DNA of 64,000 nt from Cryptomeria japonica (lineage: Eukaryota; Streptophyta; Pinopsida; Cupressales; Cupressaceae): assembly GCF_030272615.1 (NCBI RefSeq), contig NC_081406.1, positions 484,561,900 through 484,625,899 of the forward strand, given 5' to 3'. A model generated the notes under the pieces. That model worked only from the letters and a program-made list of their open reading frames with translations, ran no database searches and was not told where the DNA came from. The stretch's first letter is position 1. Each line of letters begins with the position of its first letter. The translations under genes and the position numbers were made by a program. Positions 10,097 to 21,846 of the stretch are shown here, piece by piece.

Positions 10097-11573
10097 CAAG
10101 CCTCGAAAGATCTAGATTGAGGAAATGGGCTATGAAGTTGATGGACAGATTTTAGATGCTTATGCAACAATGTTGATTGATGCGCCTATTGATGAGGCTA
10201 AGAAGCCCTATGGTACTGCAAAATAGAAGATGCAAGAGGTTGAAATAGAGTTCAACCGGAAGAAGAGAGAGAAGTAGGAAGTCAAGGAAAGTATGTTTGT
10301 GGAGAAGGTCTCATAGGACATTAAAGCATTGATTGATGTTGTCCCGGAGAAAGGCAGGAAGAGAAAAGAACCAAAAGTGTTCATTGAGTCTATTACAGTA
10401 GAGTCTACATCTGAGGATGACACACCCCTTACTTTCAAAAGGGTTATAAGGAAGAAAACATAGGAAACCAAGGTAGAGGCTAAAAAGAAACTAGTTAGGA
10501 AATTTACATTCAAGTTACCGGCACAGAAGCAAGAACCAAAAGTAACATCATCAGCTCCATCTGGTACTGCGAAAAGGAAGAAGAAGAATGACATTGATAT
10601 GACAATTCAATCTAGTACTGTAAGTATCATTCCACCAGAAACTTGTGCAGAGTTAGTAGATAAAATAACTAAGGATGACATGTTAAATAATGCATAGGAA
10701 AATGTTGAGATACCGACAAATATAAAGAATGTAAAGGTTGATAATGTACATGATACTAATGTTGAGGATAACAGTCCTTCTAATATAGATGTATAGGATG
10801 AGGTTATAGTTCCTACAGAGGAATCGACAGTTATAGAGACTGCACCAAGTGGCGAAGCCACTGGTGCAAGTGAGGAAGCTATAAAGGATAAATCATCAGA
10901 GGAGAAGAAAGGGGAATCCAGTAGGGAACTGGTAGTAGGTCCATCATTGTTTTCAATTGACACCTCACAGGTTGAAAAGAAAAACGTGACTAAGATGAGT
11001 CCTACTAAACTCATGATGATGGCTACATAGAAATTGATGAAAGAGGGATCTATGGATAAAGGGATTATTGATCAGTCTATCACTATTTTGCATAGGCTAC
11101 TCCTAGAGTGCAAGTTTGACAAAGAAGCGAGCCCATCTGGCAAGCTTAATACAATTACAGAGCACATTTCAAAGGATTTTCAATCCTTGTAGTAGATTTC
11201 AAATAGGCAAGCACTGGAGAGATTCACACAAGCTAAAAGAGTTGCATTTGATCAAATGGTTGAGTCCGAGAGAATGGAAATTGATGAGAAATTGAAATTG
11301 ATAGACAATTCTATGAAGTAGTATACAAATATATACAGAGTATGTTGTAACATAGATGCTCTTACATTTAATCTGGATAAGAATATTAAGGAATTCTAGG
11401 AGAAAATTGCAAGTATAGCCAATTCTTTTGATGGATTGAATTCATTGATTACATCCATTGATGGTCAAATTTTGGTTTTCAAAGCTCAATGTTTTGCTCT
11501 TGAGAAAGAAAAAGACAAAATCATAAGAAGAGCTAGAAGTCTGAGAGGTTTGGTGAGTCCTCGGTTGGATTAA
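10097..11573 (+). pseudogene. Conserved LTR-element protein, C-terminal part with charged tail (Element 1)
   Basis: Continuation of the frame cut at 4032. It begins by matching the Element 5 protein around EEMGYEV (EPMGYEV there), then becomes Lys/Glu-rich and finishes in a predicted helical coiled coil (near FDGLNSLITSIDG), ending at TAA 11571. Twelve in-frame stops (10113, 10224, 10275, 10314, 10461, 10695, 10794, 11028, 11190, 11193, 11319, 11397) are all TAG. I find no TAA, TGA or frameshift in about 490 codons, while many CAA codons survive. The even retention of frame with only amber stops points to C-to-T change at CAG. The charged linker plus helical tail also occurs in Element 5. No function can be named. 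Confidence 0.68.
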
Positions 11574-12046
11574 CTCGGTGTATGTAAGGAGTGTATAGAT
11601 TTGGTTGGAAAGCCCACATCGACAAAGCTAAAAGAGAAAGACTCCTTTGCCCATATGCTAAATGGACTCGTATCTATTTCCAACACTTTCCAATCTAGTT
11701 GGGATACTTACCTTGAGCTTTTGGAGAAGGCATACCCAAATATTTTCAAATATATTAAGCTCTGGTAAGATATTTTTGGGATATTCATTGTACAGTATCT
11801 TTCATTCTTTGTCCCAGTTTTGGATCTTTGGCATTCTTTTTGAAAATTTTGATGGCATTCATGTCAAAGGGGGAGTGATAAAGATGTGAAAAAGAAAGAA
11901 GGAATTGTATACATTAGGGGGAGCTATGAAGATATGGGAGTATGGAGTATTTTCAACTCAGGGGGAGTAGGTTTAGGATGAAATTGACATATGAAACCAA
12001 GACAATTTTTCACATGAGTGTTGCCATCAATGTCAAAGGAAGAGGT
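11574..12046 (+). other. 3' untranslated part of Element 1 with purine tracts
   Basis: Contains several G-rich stretches typical of the 3' end of such elements (CAAAGGGGGAGTG near 11865, AGGGGGAGC near 11916, AGGGGGAGT near 11961) and the final tract TCAAAGGAAGAGG before the right LTR. No gene is seen. Confidence 0.65.
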
Positions 12047-12960
12047 TGTTGGATATTGACACTCAATTGGTTGGTTTCCCTATGTTGTCATTGATGGCAA
12101 CATGGCAGCTTATTCTGGCTTCATATTCTGGGTCAGTTGTGTACCTGCAGACACTTCACCGATAGGATGAAAGGATTATTTAGTTACTGGCAAAGTAGGC
12201 TGACATGGTTTTAAGTATTGGAGGTTGACATCGTTTGGATCCGGCATCAACAATTGTTTTTGATATTCATGTATTTATGTTATCTAACCGATATGTAAAT
12301 TCATATTGTAAATATCTTTGTAAGCCGATATAGGTCATGATAAGTTGTATAGGGTATATAGGTCAATTGGATTAGATCATTTTGATATGGTAATATAGAG
12401 AAGTGGATGTGATATGATGAAAATATGTATTAGGAAGGAGATGTGAAATATATCAGAGAGCTTATGTATGTGAGGATATTTTTGTAAGAGATATTTTGGT
12501 AAAGTGTTTAGGCTTTCAAACTAGAATAGACAGAGCTTAACTGAAACTGTATTCAAGCATAAGAGATGATATCTTTTGTAGTTTAACACTTCTTCATATT
12601 TTATTCTAGATTTGTATGTAGTCAGTGAGGCTCCTTTTGTAATTGAGCAGTGTGCTCTAGGCTGTAAGCCTTCCTACAAGTGTAGGCCCCTATATTTTGT
12701 AATATCTCTTCATATGGTCAATGAATTGATATTGTGGGTCACAAATCCCACCATGGATTTTCCTCTTTAAGGTTTTCCATGTATAATTCTATGTGTTATG
12801 GTATTCATTTATGTGATTGGCTTATTGGTTGCTTTACTTCTTTCAATTCTATATGTATCGGTATACCGGTTGGTGTATGCATGTTTTAATAAGGCTAAAA
12901 TTGATAATTCCAGTATAACACTGATTCACTCCCCCCTCTTAGTGTTATTGCATTCCAACA
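12047..12960 (+). repeat. Element 1 right LTR (914 bp)
   Basis: TGTTGGATATTGACACTCAA to CCAACA, partner of 334-1495 but with one copy of the 237-bp unit. The shared module (CCCACCATGG, then TTTTCCATGT) is at about 12747-12783. It is followed not by flanking DNA but by another primer site and internal start. Confidence 0.88.
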
Positions 12961-13335
12961 ATTGGTATCAAAACCTAGTGCCTTGGAGGAAGTTTAATAT
13001 CTTGAGGAGGATCGTGAATCTGGAATCCATTGATATGGGTTTGGAAAAGCAACTTGAGATGGCACTTGAAGAACTTAAAGATACAAGATGAATTGAATTC
13101 TGCTAAGGAATTCATTCTTGTCCTACAGGAGAGGCTATCATCTGTTCAAGCTAGGAGGAAGGAACTTTTGCAAAATCAAGATGATGAAGAGAAAGATGCA
13201 CTTAAGGAATAGTGTTAGAAATTGAGTTAGGAGAACATGGTCATGAGAAATGAAATGCAAGCTATAACTATGAAAATGTGTAAGGATATTGAAGACCAAA
13301 AGAAAAAGGAAGAAAATCTTGTTGTATCTTTGAAG
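12961..13335 (+). mobile_element. Second, truncated copy of the Element 1 internal start
   Basis: Primer site at 12963, then about 370 bp aligned with 1496-1870, including the start of the Gag-like frame. It carries TAG at 13210, 13216 and 13228, where the first copy has CAG at 1745, 1751 and 1763. Homology stops around TTGTATCTTTGAAG, followed by a short repeat of GATATTGA-GAC and then unrelated DNA. It gives an LTR-internal-LTR-internal order. Confidence 0.85.
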
Positions 13336-15117
13336 GATATTGAGGACTAAGGGACTCCCACCATTAAAGGTGACAAAGGTGTGTGCTCTAGGAACCACCA
13401 TGGCAATTAGTGGCCTATTGATATGAATGGCAGGGCCTCTAGGCTTAAAAAACCTTATAACAGGAGGGGTAGAGAGAGAAATTAGGGGTGTGGATACTTT
13501 TCTTGGGTTCCCCTGACAGGTGACAAAGAACACCTATCCCTTGTACTCCTATAATTTGAAGGAAGTTGGATAAGTTGAAAATCACCTCTTGATGATGATC
13601 TGATTTGTCTTCTTGGCATAAAGTTGCAATTGGTAGCACCAAGAGTTTGAATTTGTCCTTAGAGTCACCAAGTGCTTGAATTAATTATCTCCAAAGGAAG
13701 GGATTCTAAGAGCAGCACTAAATCCTTACCATGAGTGTTGAAATGGATTTCTACTGGGTGTGCCAAAAAATAATATCATAAAAGTTGCACCTTGTGATGA
13801 AGAACCTTGATCATCAACCTTATGAAACATGGAAACAACCTCCCAAGTGTGGGACTTGCAAAAGTGAGGTTGAATCTCTAGAGAAGGTTGACTTCCTCTT
13901 CAATCTAATGAAATAGGACCTAATCTAATGATACTAACAGGGAAAAGGGAGAAAGAGGGAATACTTGAAAGAGGGGAGAAAGGTTCACACCTAGACTGAA
14001 ATGATCTTCTTGCCTGTAACTGCACAAGACATGAATGAAAATCAACCAAGAATATGCACAACTTCCTATCCTAGTTAAGTTCCCAAAACATGAATGGAGG
14101 TTAGAATTCTTATGAAAATCAAAAGGAGTTGCACTTAGCTCACAAATGAAGTTCTAAGAAGGATAACCATAGTCACACATACTCAGAAAATAGACAAGAA
14201 TGCATTCAGCCAAAAAGGTAAAAAAATATAACACAAGTTATCCAAACTGAAAGTAGATAAGATAACTAATTTCATTAGTGCAAAGGAAAGGCAAATTTTC
14301 ATAAAATTATTGAAAAAAATAATTTTCTACCAATGAAAAGAGAGAAGAATATCCTTTTGAAAATTACAAAAATTTCCTTTATAGTTGAGGCATAACTCAA
14401 AAAGGAAAACTACAACAGGAAACCCTAACCCTCCTAGGGTTACGTTACAAAAAATCTACAAAATGGAGGAAGACCAGGTCAATTGATTTGATCGACAAAA
14501 GGGATCATATTGTGTGTTGAATGTCATCCCTTAAGATGTCCTTCAACTCTGGAATGAGGTAAAAAGGGGTGCAAGAGAAGATGTCTATGTGTGCAAGTGC
14601 ATCATGATGCCTTGGCAGAGCCAAAAAGTCTTTAAAATGCATTAAAGAGGCATGGGGTGGCATTTGAGATCAACCTCAAGGTCACCTCTAGAGTAATGAT
14701 GAAAATCTATGGTGGTTGAATTTAGAAAGGATCCAACTTGGAGTGCTAACTGAGAAAAATAAGGACCTTGAGCATCAGGTCAACAACCACCTTCTGCAGA
14801 AGAATTGAATTCCAACAACCATTAAGAATATTGAATTTCAGCCATCGATTAAGAGATCTCGCATGCAGATGGATGCATGAGATCTCTCCACATAAGCATC
14901 CAAAAGAGCCCAACAGACGATTAAAATGCAACCATTTGATGGAGTCATTATGAAGATCTAACAATGGAGATCATGCCCAGAAGGTCAAGCCCATTGCACG
15001 AGTTGCCCGCAAGCATGTTGCCCACAAACCCACAAAGGGGAAAAGACATCACAAAAAGAGTGCATGAGGAAGTGATGAGGGAAAAAAAGGCCCATGCATG
15101 CCCACAAAGACAAATGA
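13336..15117 (+). other. Unassigned AT-rich region
   Basis: About 1.8 kb with no frame longer than about 130 codons and no domain that I recognise on either strand. A stretch with AACCCTAACCCTCCTAGGGTT lies near 14420; it is too short and isolated to call telomeric. It may be a decayed LTR or spacer. Confidence 0.45.
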
Positions 15118-15445
15118 AGCAACTAAAAGGACTGCATGGGGAAGCAAGGAAGGAATAACATGCCCCCCACATGCCCGCATCACATAACGGAGCAACCAAA
15201 AGGATCCCATGGGGAAGCGAGAGCCAAAGCAACAAGCCTCCTACATGCTCGTGCCATCATCCTAGAGCAGCTGAAAGACCATGCGGGGGCGCGGGTAAAC
15301 CAAAACATCTGCCTGTAGGCCTGTAATAGAATATTGAAGGAGCAAAAGGATGCCACAAGGGAGTGGGGGCCATAGCCCACTACCCACTCACCCATGAGAC
15401 AAAGTGGAAGAAACAAAAAGGTCTACGGGGGTGTGGGAGCCATAA
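15118..15445 (+). repeat. Degenerate minisatellite, ~73-bp period, about five units
   Basis: Units begin at about 15118, 15191, 15266, 15341 and 15410 with AGCAACTAAAAGG, AGCAACCAAAAGG, AGCAGCTGAAAG, AGCAAAAGG and GAAACAAAAAGG. Each is followed by a CATGGGG or related G-rich step, and most carry an ACATGCCCGC-like segment. Spacings are 73, 75, 75 and 69 bp. Units are strongly diverged and locally GC-richer than their surroundings. Confidence 0.6.
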
Positions 15446-15750
15446 CAAGTTGATTGCCAATCGATGGAAAACAAAGGGAAACTGGTCCCTAGATGAATTC
15501 AAACCCTCCTGCCAATGGAAAATTAAGTGATTTGACTGGCTAGAGGAGGTCAACACAAAAATAGAATTAGAGCCTAGAAAAGAATTCCATAGAAAATTAT
15601 CATAACACAAAAGTTATGCAAAACTATTAGGCCAACAAAAAAATGCATAACAACAAGGTTATGTAGAACTCTGGATTTCTTAGAACCGGTTATATTTAGG
15701 GTAAGTTGATAGAAAAAGGTCAACAATCAAAATTGTTAAATTTGTTGTCA
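15446..15750. other. Short unassigned stretch
   Basis: No element end or coding frame could be supported between the minisatellite and the reading frame starting at 15751. Confidence 0.4.
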
Positions 15751-17103
15751 ATGGATTCATGCCCCCCTTAGTTTCCCAAATATTCAATAAATATAGTTGA
15801 TGAGGAACAGGAAGAGAAATACGATGATGAATTATTGCTAGAAACTCCAAGAGAATTTCAAACTGAAAAGACACAAGGGTCCATTTCTTAGGTATCAGAT
15901 CTTATTCCAACTACTACACCTCCACGGGTTTCTACCCCTAGGTTTGTGTCTTTCGAGTCTACTATTTCATATACTTCAATTTCTCCTAATGTGGTTACGT
16001 ATAATATCCCTTCCTCTACCACTAGTGAGTCTACTCTAGACACTCCACAAGAAAATATTCAAAATTTATTTTCTTCTTTCCCAAATTTATCTGAAGTGTC
16101 TACTATAATGAGTGATGATTTTGACAAATTTATGTCAAAAAATGGACCCATTTTAAATGTGTCAACCATAGAGATTCCATCTACTATTTTAACTTTAAGT
16201 CCACCTATTGTAACCATTATTATACAAGGAAAGGAAACTTCTTCTCAAACATTGGTTGTAGGTGCTAAAGATAATTCTTCATTGCCACCTTGGCTATTTT
16301 CAAATACTCCCAAGTGGAAGAAATGGGTTGTCTCTCTAGACAAATTTGACTTCAGCCAACTTGTTCCTATTAAGACAAACACTGCAAAGAAGGATAAGAC
16401 CATTTCAAGGGTTAAGGTGAACAAATCTAAGAATAAATATGTGGAGATCGTTGTGCCTCCTCCTAGAAAGAGAATAGATAATATTCAACCCACTAATTAT
16501 ACAATAAGAAAAATTGAATTGGGAAAATAGACTCATGAGAGTGCTAAGGAAGATGCTCAGGCAACCTTTGATGCCCTTGTGGCAAGGTATATTGAAGATA
16601 CAATAAAAAAGGATAAGCTTAAGGCACAAGTGGAACAACTCACCACCATGCTAATTAAGATAACTAAATGTTCTGAGATAATTGAACCAATGACTTCATT
16701 AGTGGATGAGAAAGCCATAAAGAAAGCTAAGTTATTCACTTCTAGAGGAAAAGAATTTGGTGGATGGTTAGACATGATTCTTAGCCAAGGGACACATCTT
16801 TTGAGCTCTAGTGTCACATTAATCATCAATATATAAAGTGTGAAGTCTAAAGTGCATAAAAAACTAGATCTTCTTTCTCAAGAGTTGTAAACACAAGAAA
16901 AGGAATTTGATGCATGGTTGAAGTTGGAGGACTTTGAATTGAATGTTCTAGTTGACAATGGAGTACTTCCCACTTTAAAGATGTACATTGAACATCAGGA
17001 GACCTTGGAGCATAACATGAGTACTTTGGAAAGGCGCATCAAGGATATACAGAAAGAACAAAAGGAATGTAGTTATAAGGGAAAATATCATCAAAGAATC
17101 TAG
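15751..17103 (+). pseudogene. Decayed frame for a Ser/Thr-rich then helical protein, function unknown
   Basis: A single frame runs from ATG 15751 to 17103 with stops at about 15766 (TAG), 15889 (TAG), 16528 (TAG), 16834 (TAA), about 16888 (TAA) and 17101 (TAG). The order is an acidic start (VDEEQEEKYDDELLLE), a Ser/Thr/Pro-rich stretch, a segment with PPWLFSNTPKWKKWV, a basic patch VPPPRKR, then a long helical region (for example KDKLKAQVEQLTTM and TLERRIKDIQKEQKE). The plan of charged linker then coiled coil recalls the tails of the Element 1 and 5 proteins, but I see no sequence match. It is probably the C-terminal part of another retroelement protein; no LTR was found for it. Confidence 0.5.
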
Positions 17104-18255
17104 TCTACTAGTAAGTGCAAAAGCTAACAAAGAGGATTTATCCATATTCTCAATTGACAAGCTAGTAGATTTTCTAGTAATTATTGATAATTTGGGATCT
17201 CTCCTGAAGGAAACATAAGAAATTCTATATTGGTTTGGAGGATTCAATTACTCGGGTTCAAGTCATTACCAATCATACCCAAGTACCTAATGAATCCCAA
17301 ATGAAGATTGCATTGCCGAAGTTTGAAGAGATTTTGAAACAAGACGAAAATGGAAAAGAAGTGTCTGATGACACTTAGTCAATTTCATGATTTTTAGTTG
17401 TAGTTGTATTTTTGTAGTTTGCAATTGATATCTTAGATATCTTTTGGTATATACAATTTTACACATGGGATTGCACAAGTCCTAAGTTAAATAGAACTCT
17501 ACTTTTGACTAGTCATAGTTAGGTGAACTTTTTCCTATTTTTTCTCATAGAACCTTTCCTATATATATGAGGGTGCTCATTGTAAATATTGATTTGTATG
17601 CATAGCAACAAAACTCTACCATTTAGTGTAGCATTTTTAGACTTTGAGCTTATTATGAAAATCAATTTCAATTTAAGAAAAAGAGCAATTGTGCATTCAA
17701 TCTTTGAGTTGGAGCATTTTCTTATCTAATTTTGATAGTATTTGAGCTACAATATTGGGTTTAGATATAGTAATTAGTAATTTAGTTGAAGATAATTTGA
17801 AGTATTTGAGCTACAAATTATCTTATCTTTATAATTTTAAAGCTTTCAATATACATGTGAGTCTTTGTAATGTCATATATTGTAACTTTGTCATTTAGTC
17901 TTTAAAAGGGTTGTAGAAGTCTTTGAGCTTGTGCAAATTCCTTAATCATACTTTGCACTAGTGCTACACGGGGCTATTATTTTGTTTAATCTTGTGATAT
18001 TAGTTATTATTGTTTATTACCATTCATAGTTGTAAGTCTTGAAAGAAGAAATTATTTAGAAACAAGAGAATAAGGAGAGCGTTAATCCTGAAATAAGAGG
18101 AATTAATAATGTAACATCCAGTTCATTAGTTTAGTTTTACTTCCTAATCAAGAGTTATTGGGTAACAAGAAATAAGAAGGAAGCCTCCCCTCTTAGAAGA
18201 GAGATTTAATCTCACACACTATGGCTGAAACTACAATTTTGTAAACCCTTCTAGT
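17104..18255. other. Unassigned AT-rich spacer
   Basis: No reliable coding frame. An 18-base near-perfect inverted repeat, GTAAACCC-TTCTA-GTTTAC, lies near 18241-18259, right where recognisable LINE sequence ends. It may include LTR or UTR remnants of whatever element carried the 15751-17103 frame. Confidence 0.4.
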
Positions 18256-20308
18256 TTACAAAATTTTCACCCAACACCTTCAACTTGATAAGAACATAAA
18301 AAGATGAGGCAAGAGGACATCCCTAGAAAATGTACCAATGGATCCCAAAAGTTGTGGACTGGAAATAATTTATGGTGATGCACATAGGGGAATCCCTAAA
18401 AATCATTTGCAAATATTGAATAAATTTCATGTCAAAACCAAGAGCATCTAGCATGGCCAAAATAAACAGCCACTAAATGCGGTCATAGGCCTCGACAAAA
18501 TCAATTTTTAGTAAAATGGCTTGTTTATTATAGAATCAAGCTCATTCCATACCATCCTAAACAACAATAATATTATCCAAAATGAATCTAGATTTAATGA
18601 AGATTTTTCATTCTAGATGAACAATCTATAGGAGCAAATGATAGATTTTTTGAGCCAAGGTATTGGATATAATTTTGTAGGATATATTGAGTAGCATGAT
18701 TGGCTACTAGTTTCAAATGTCCTCTAGGTTGCTAATTTTGGGTATGAACTTTATGTTTCCTCTGTTAATAAATTTACCTAATGAATGGTTATAAAAAGAT
18801 TCAAGATAGACCTTATGAAGGTCAAAACCCACATAAGGATAAAGAGCTTTGTAGAACTTGTACTGGAAACCATCACAACCAAGGTTCCTGTCATCTATCA
18901 TGGAGTTGATAGCCTTTTTTAGGTCATCAAGGGTATAATTTTCTCACAAAAGGTATGTTGAGCTTCAAAGAGCCGACATAAAAAAAATCTAAGCAATCCT
19001 AGAGAGCTATTTCTTTCTCAAGGGACCCATCCTAAGCAGTGAAAAATTTCTCATGATGGCACACAAAATCTTGGAGAATATTTGGTAGCTCAAAGAAATT
19101 ATATAGCCTTCATTATTTTTTTTTATGCTTGGAGAGGAGTGATGAGCACAAAGAGTCAAAAAAAACTCTTTAGAAGCTCAATCACAAAATTTCAACTAGT
19201 GTAACTTGGCTTTGATTTGATCCTCTATGAAAGCATAGCATTGGCAATTTTTATCTGATGATGTAATTGACCCACCTTGAATTGCAAAATTGGAGAGAAA
19301 GGATTAGTAGTAAGTGCTTCCTTATCACAACGAAGATCCAAGTTGGTAGCCTCATAAGACTGTTGATGAAAAATGGCAATTAGGTGCCCATATATACAAA
19401 GGAAGCATGGCATGCACTAGATAGCATAGTTCTACCAAGCAATCTACCTAGACTATAGAGTGGGATGGCATTCAAGGTTCTAAACTCACTTGATGTGGGT
19501 CAATGTAGTCTTGTTACTGAAGAAATAAGTATTTAATAAATAACATTTATAAGGTCATGCTATACCCACTTACTATTATATGCCAAACTTAATGGGATAG
19601 TGGTTTGAAAAGGTAAGCTTGAGGAGAGGCATAACTAGAATATCTTGATAGGAGGCAAAAGAAAAAATAGAGTGTGTCATAATCATGGCACAATCAACTT
19701 GTTTAGAGACTATCATTTTTTCCCAAAAACTACTCCACATATACCATACTATATGAGGATGGTGGTGATGTGAATTGGGGTCATAAAGATCCAATTTATT
19801 GCACATATAGAAACACACTTTCCATTCACCAACTATCCAATCAAAAGGAAATAGTCCTTCTTTGTTACATGCCACCTCAATCATTTTAAAATATCTACAT
19901 AGAACCCAAATGGCAAGGGGAATTGAATCCAAAATCCATCACTAGAGGGTAGATCATTCAAAAAAATTATTAGGGGTACAAACATTAATGTTACCAAAAG
20001 AAAAGAAATTGATTGACATGAGCATACACAAACTAATAAGTGGGGTCATAACCATGATCCACCACACAAGATTGCAATTGTGGTGCAAGAAGGGTGACAA
20101 CCCCACCATGACTAGCCTCATGTTTAGAGGCAAAAACTAAGCTAGTTAGCCAAATAACCCAACATCTTGCATAAAATATGAAAGAAATAATCATAATTTC
20201 TTGAAGACATAACACATAATTAATATGATATTTATTTTGAGTATCTTGCAGGAATTATTTCCTAGCGAGGTCAGTGAGACCTTGGACATTTCATAAGATA
20301 AAATTCAT
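18256..20308 (-). pseudogene. LINE ORF2 remnant: endonuclease plus partial reverse transcriptase
   Basis: ATG at 20308 is followed by MNFIL-stop-NVQGL, matching the M-x-I-x-x-W-N-V-R-G-L opening of L1-type endonucleases with Trp turned to stop. ASKHEASHGGVVTLL (about 20090-20135) fits the S-G-GV core. The RT part shows GCDGFQYKFYKALYP, NRGNIKFIPKISNLEDI (18713-18901), KIDFVEAYDRI (about 18490) and GCPLAS (about 18310), corresponding to LINE RT motifs before the catalytic box. Stops and shifts are scattered, so it is dead. Confidence 0.75.
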
Positions 20309-20466
20309 GATTGAAACTCTTGCATACCATCTTTGTCCTGAAGAGATGAAAACTTATTTTGCAAGAATTTTGAAGCCATCTAAAAACTAAGCAATCTATT
20401 CCTTCTTCTTTTTGTAACAATCTCCTCTTACTCCACATGCCTAGAAGGGTTGTGAGATGGTGTAAG
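18256..20466 (-). mobile_element. L1-type LINE fragment (ORF2 endonuclease to mid-RT)
   Basis: Read right to left, the fragment starts upstream of ORF2 (20466) and runs through an apurinic-type endonuclease N-terminus, a linker and the first half of reverse transcriptase, and is lost near 18256. There is no 3' UTR or poly-A tail, and the catalytic FADD-like box, later RT motifs and any RNase H are absent, so its 3' end was removed. Element 8's LTR C abuts its 5' side at 20467. Confidence 0.72.
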
Positions 20467-21846
20467 TGATGAAAATAGGGTAGCCAATTGAGAGGGGGGG
20501 TGAATCAATTATCTCCAAAGCCTGTAACAACTTACTTTAATCTCAGATATGATAATTAACAGTGAAATCATAAATCAACAACACAACATGAACACACATA
20601 ACACACAAATTTTTGATGTGGAAAACCTGGTCAAGGCAAAAACTATGATGGAAACCTACACACAATATGATGATACCCTAGTAGAAGTATATGAAATATT
20701 AAAATGGGGAATGCACATGCATTCAGACAAACTTCCTAGAGTTGACTGCTCAAAAACAACAAAGGGAAACAACCCTAGGAAGGCTCACTACCTTACAAAT
20801 AGATTTAGATCACTTCTAGAAAATCATGAACTAAGAAATAGCATCCCCAATGTTAGTTACAGTTCTATTTAAGCACATAATATGTCCCACACTTCAACAT
20901 ACTTTTTCTCTGCTTCCAAATGATTAGTACATTATTCGCACACACACTCATCTATGACACACTCAATTACAAAGATGTTACATTTCTTTATACATGGCAT
21001 CAACCTTGGATCAACATGATCAAGGTCAGCTCAATGCATATCTCCTAATTACAAAAATATAACCAGACACACTACAATATCACATGCAAACCAAAACAAT
21101 GTCAACTAAGACATAGGATGGACCTAAATCACCACCTTTAATATGAAACACCTCCAATAATTATGCATCAAACATATACAATATGCTACAAGCATCATAT
21201 CGGCCAAGAATATGAAGAACACCACTATATCAAATAAAATCATGAATAACATTCTCACCGATCAATGCAAACCACCAACACAAATAGAAAATGATCTAGA
21301 AACATCCACAAGAATCATGAATTACCACAACAACATCTGCACCAACTCACACAACTAAAATCATTGTTATCATCATACCGAACTTCAAGAACATTAACTG
21401 AACTAACTGTCAACCTGGAAAATCACTTGTAGAGATACAAACCATGAATAAATTGAATTGAGGACAAACATAAACATCCAAAACATAATTCCAAATCCAC
21501 AAATCAAGATATTACAATGTGGAGTAATGTAGATCAAAATAATGAACATTGGAAATACTAAACAACACAAAAACTAGCTACAACACAAATACTCATAACT
21601 CACAACTTCATGCAGGCCACTGACGCTTACACTAAATCAACTAGAGATATCACTCTAGAAACCCTTTAATATGCAAACATTGATCATCAACATACAACAT
21701 AAACCAACTAACTGAACTTCACTGCATCACTGCACTAGACAGAGAAAGTATGTTGACATCAATGGCAACACCTCTCAAATGCTCAAAGATATCTCATAAG
21801 CACATATTTTCAGCACTAATCCAACAATATCCTCATAAATCCAACA
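20467..21846 (-). repeat. LTR C (3' LTR of Element 8, 1,380 bp)
   Basis: TGATGAAAATAGGG at its left and TCCAACA at its right edge. It aligns with LTR D, which is 271 bp longer because of an internal duplication. Confidence 0.9.

Larger units (their letters stand above)
334..12960 (+). mobile_element. Element 1: pol-less LTR retrotransposon with four-knuckle Gag-like protein
   Basis: LTRs (334-1495 and 12047-12960) begin TGTTGG and end CCAACA. A primer-binding site follows the left LTR, and a purine tract (12032-12046) precedes the right one. The internal region encodes a coiled-coil protein with four zinc knuckles (1570-2662) and a second conserved protein (3014-4032 resuming at 10097-11573). 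I see no DSG protease motif, integrase HHCC/DDE or FVDD reverse-transcriptase box. The interior is split by solo LTR 3 and Element 2 (4033-10091). Layout and proteins match Element 5 (50217-57914). The likely class is a non-autonomous large derivative depending on Copia enzymes; that dependence is inference. Confidence 0.82.

Noticed and set aside
14420-14445. Telomere-like AACCCTAACCCT
   Set aside because: Only about two units, isolated, in the middle of unassigned sequence.
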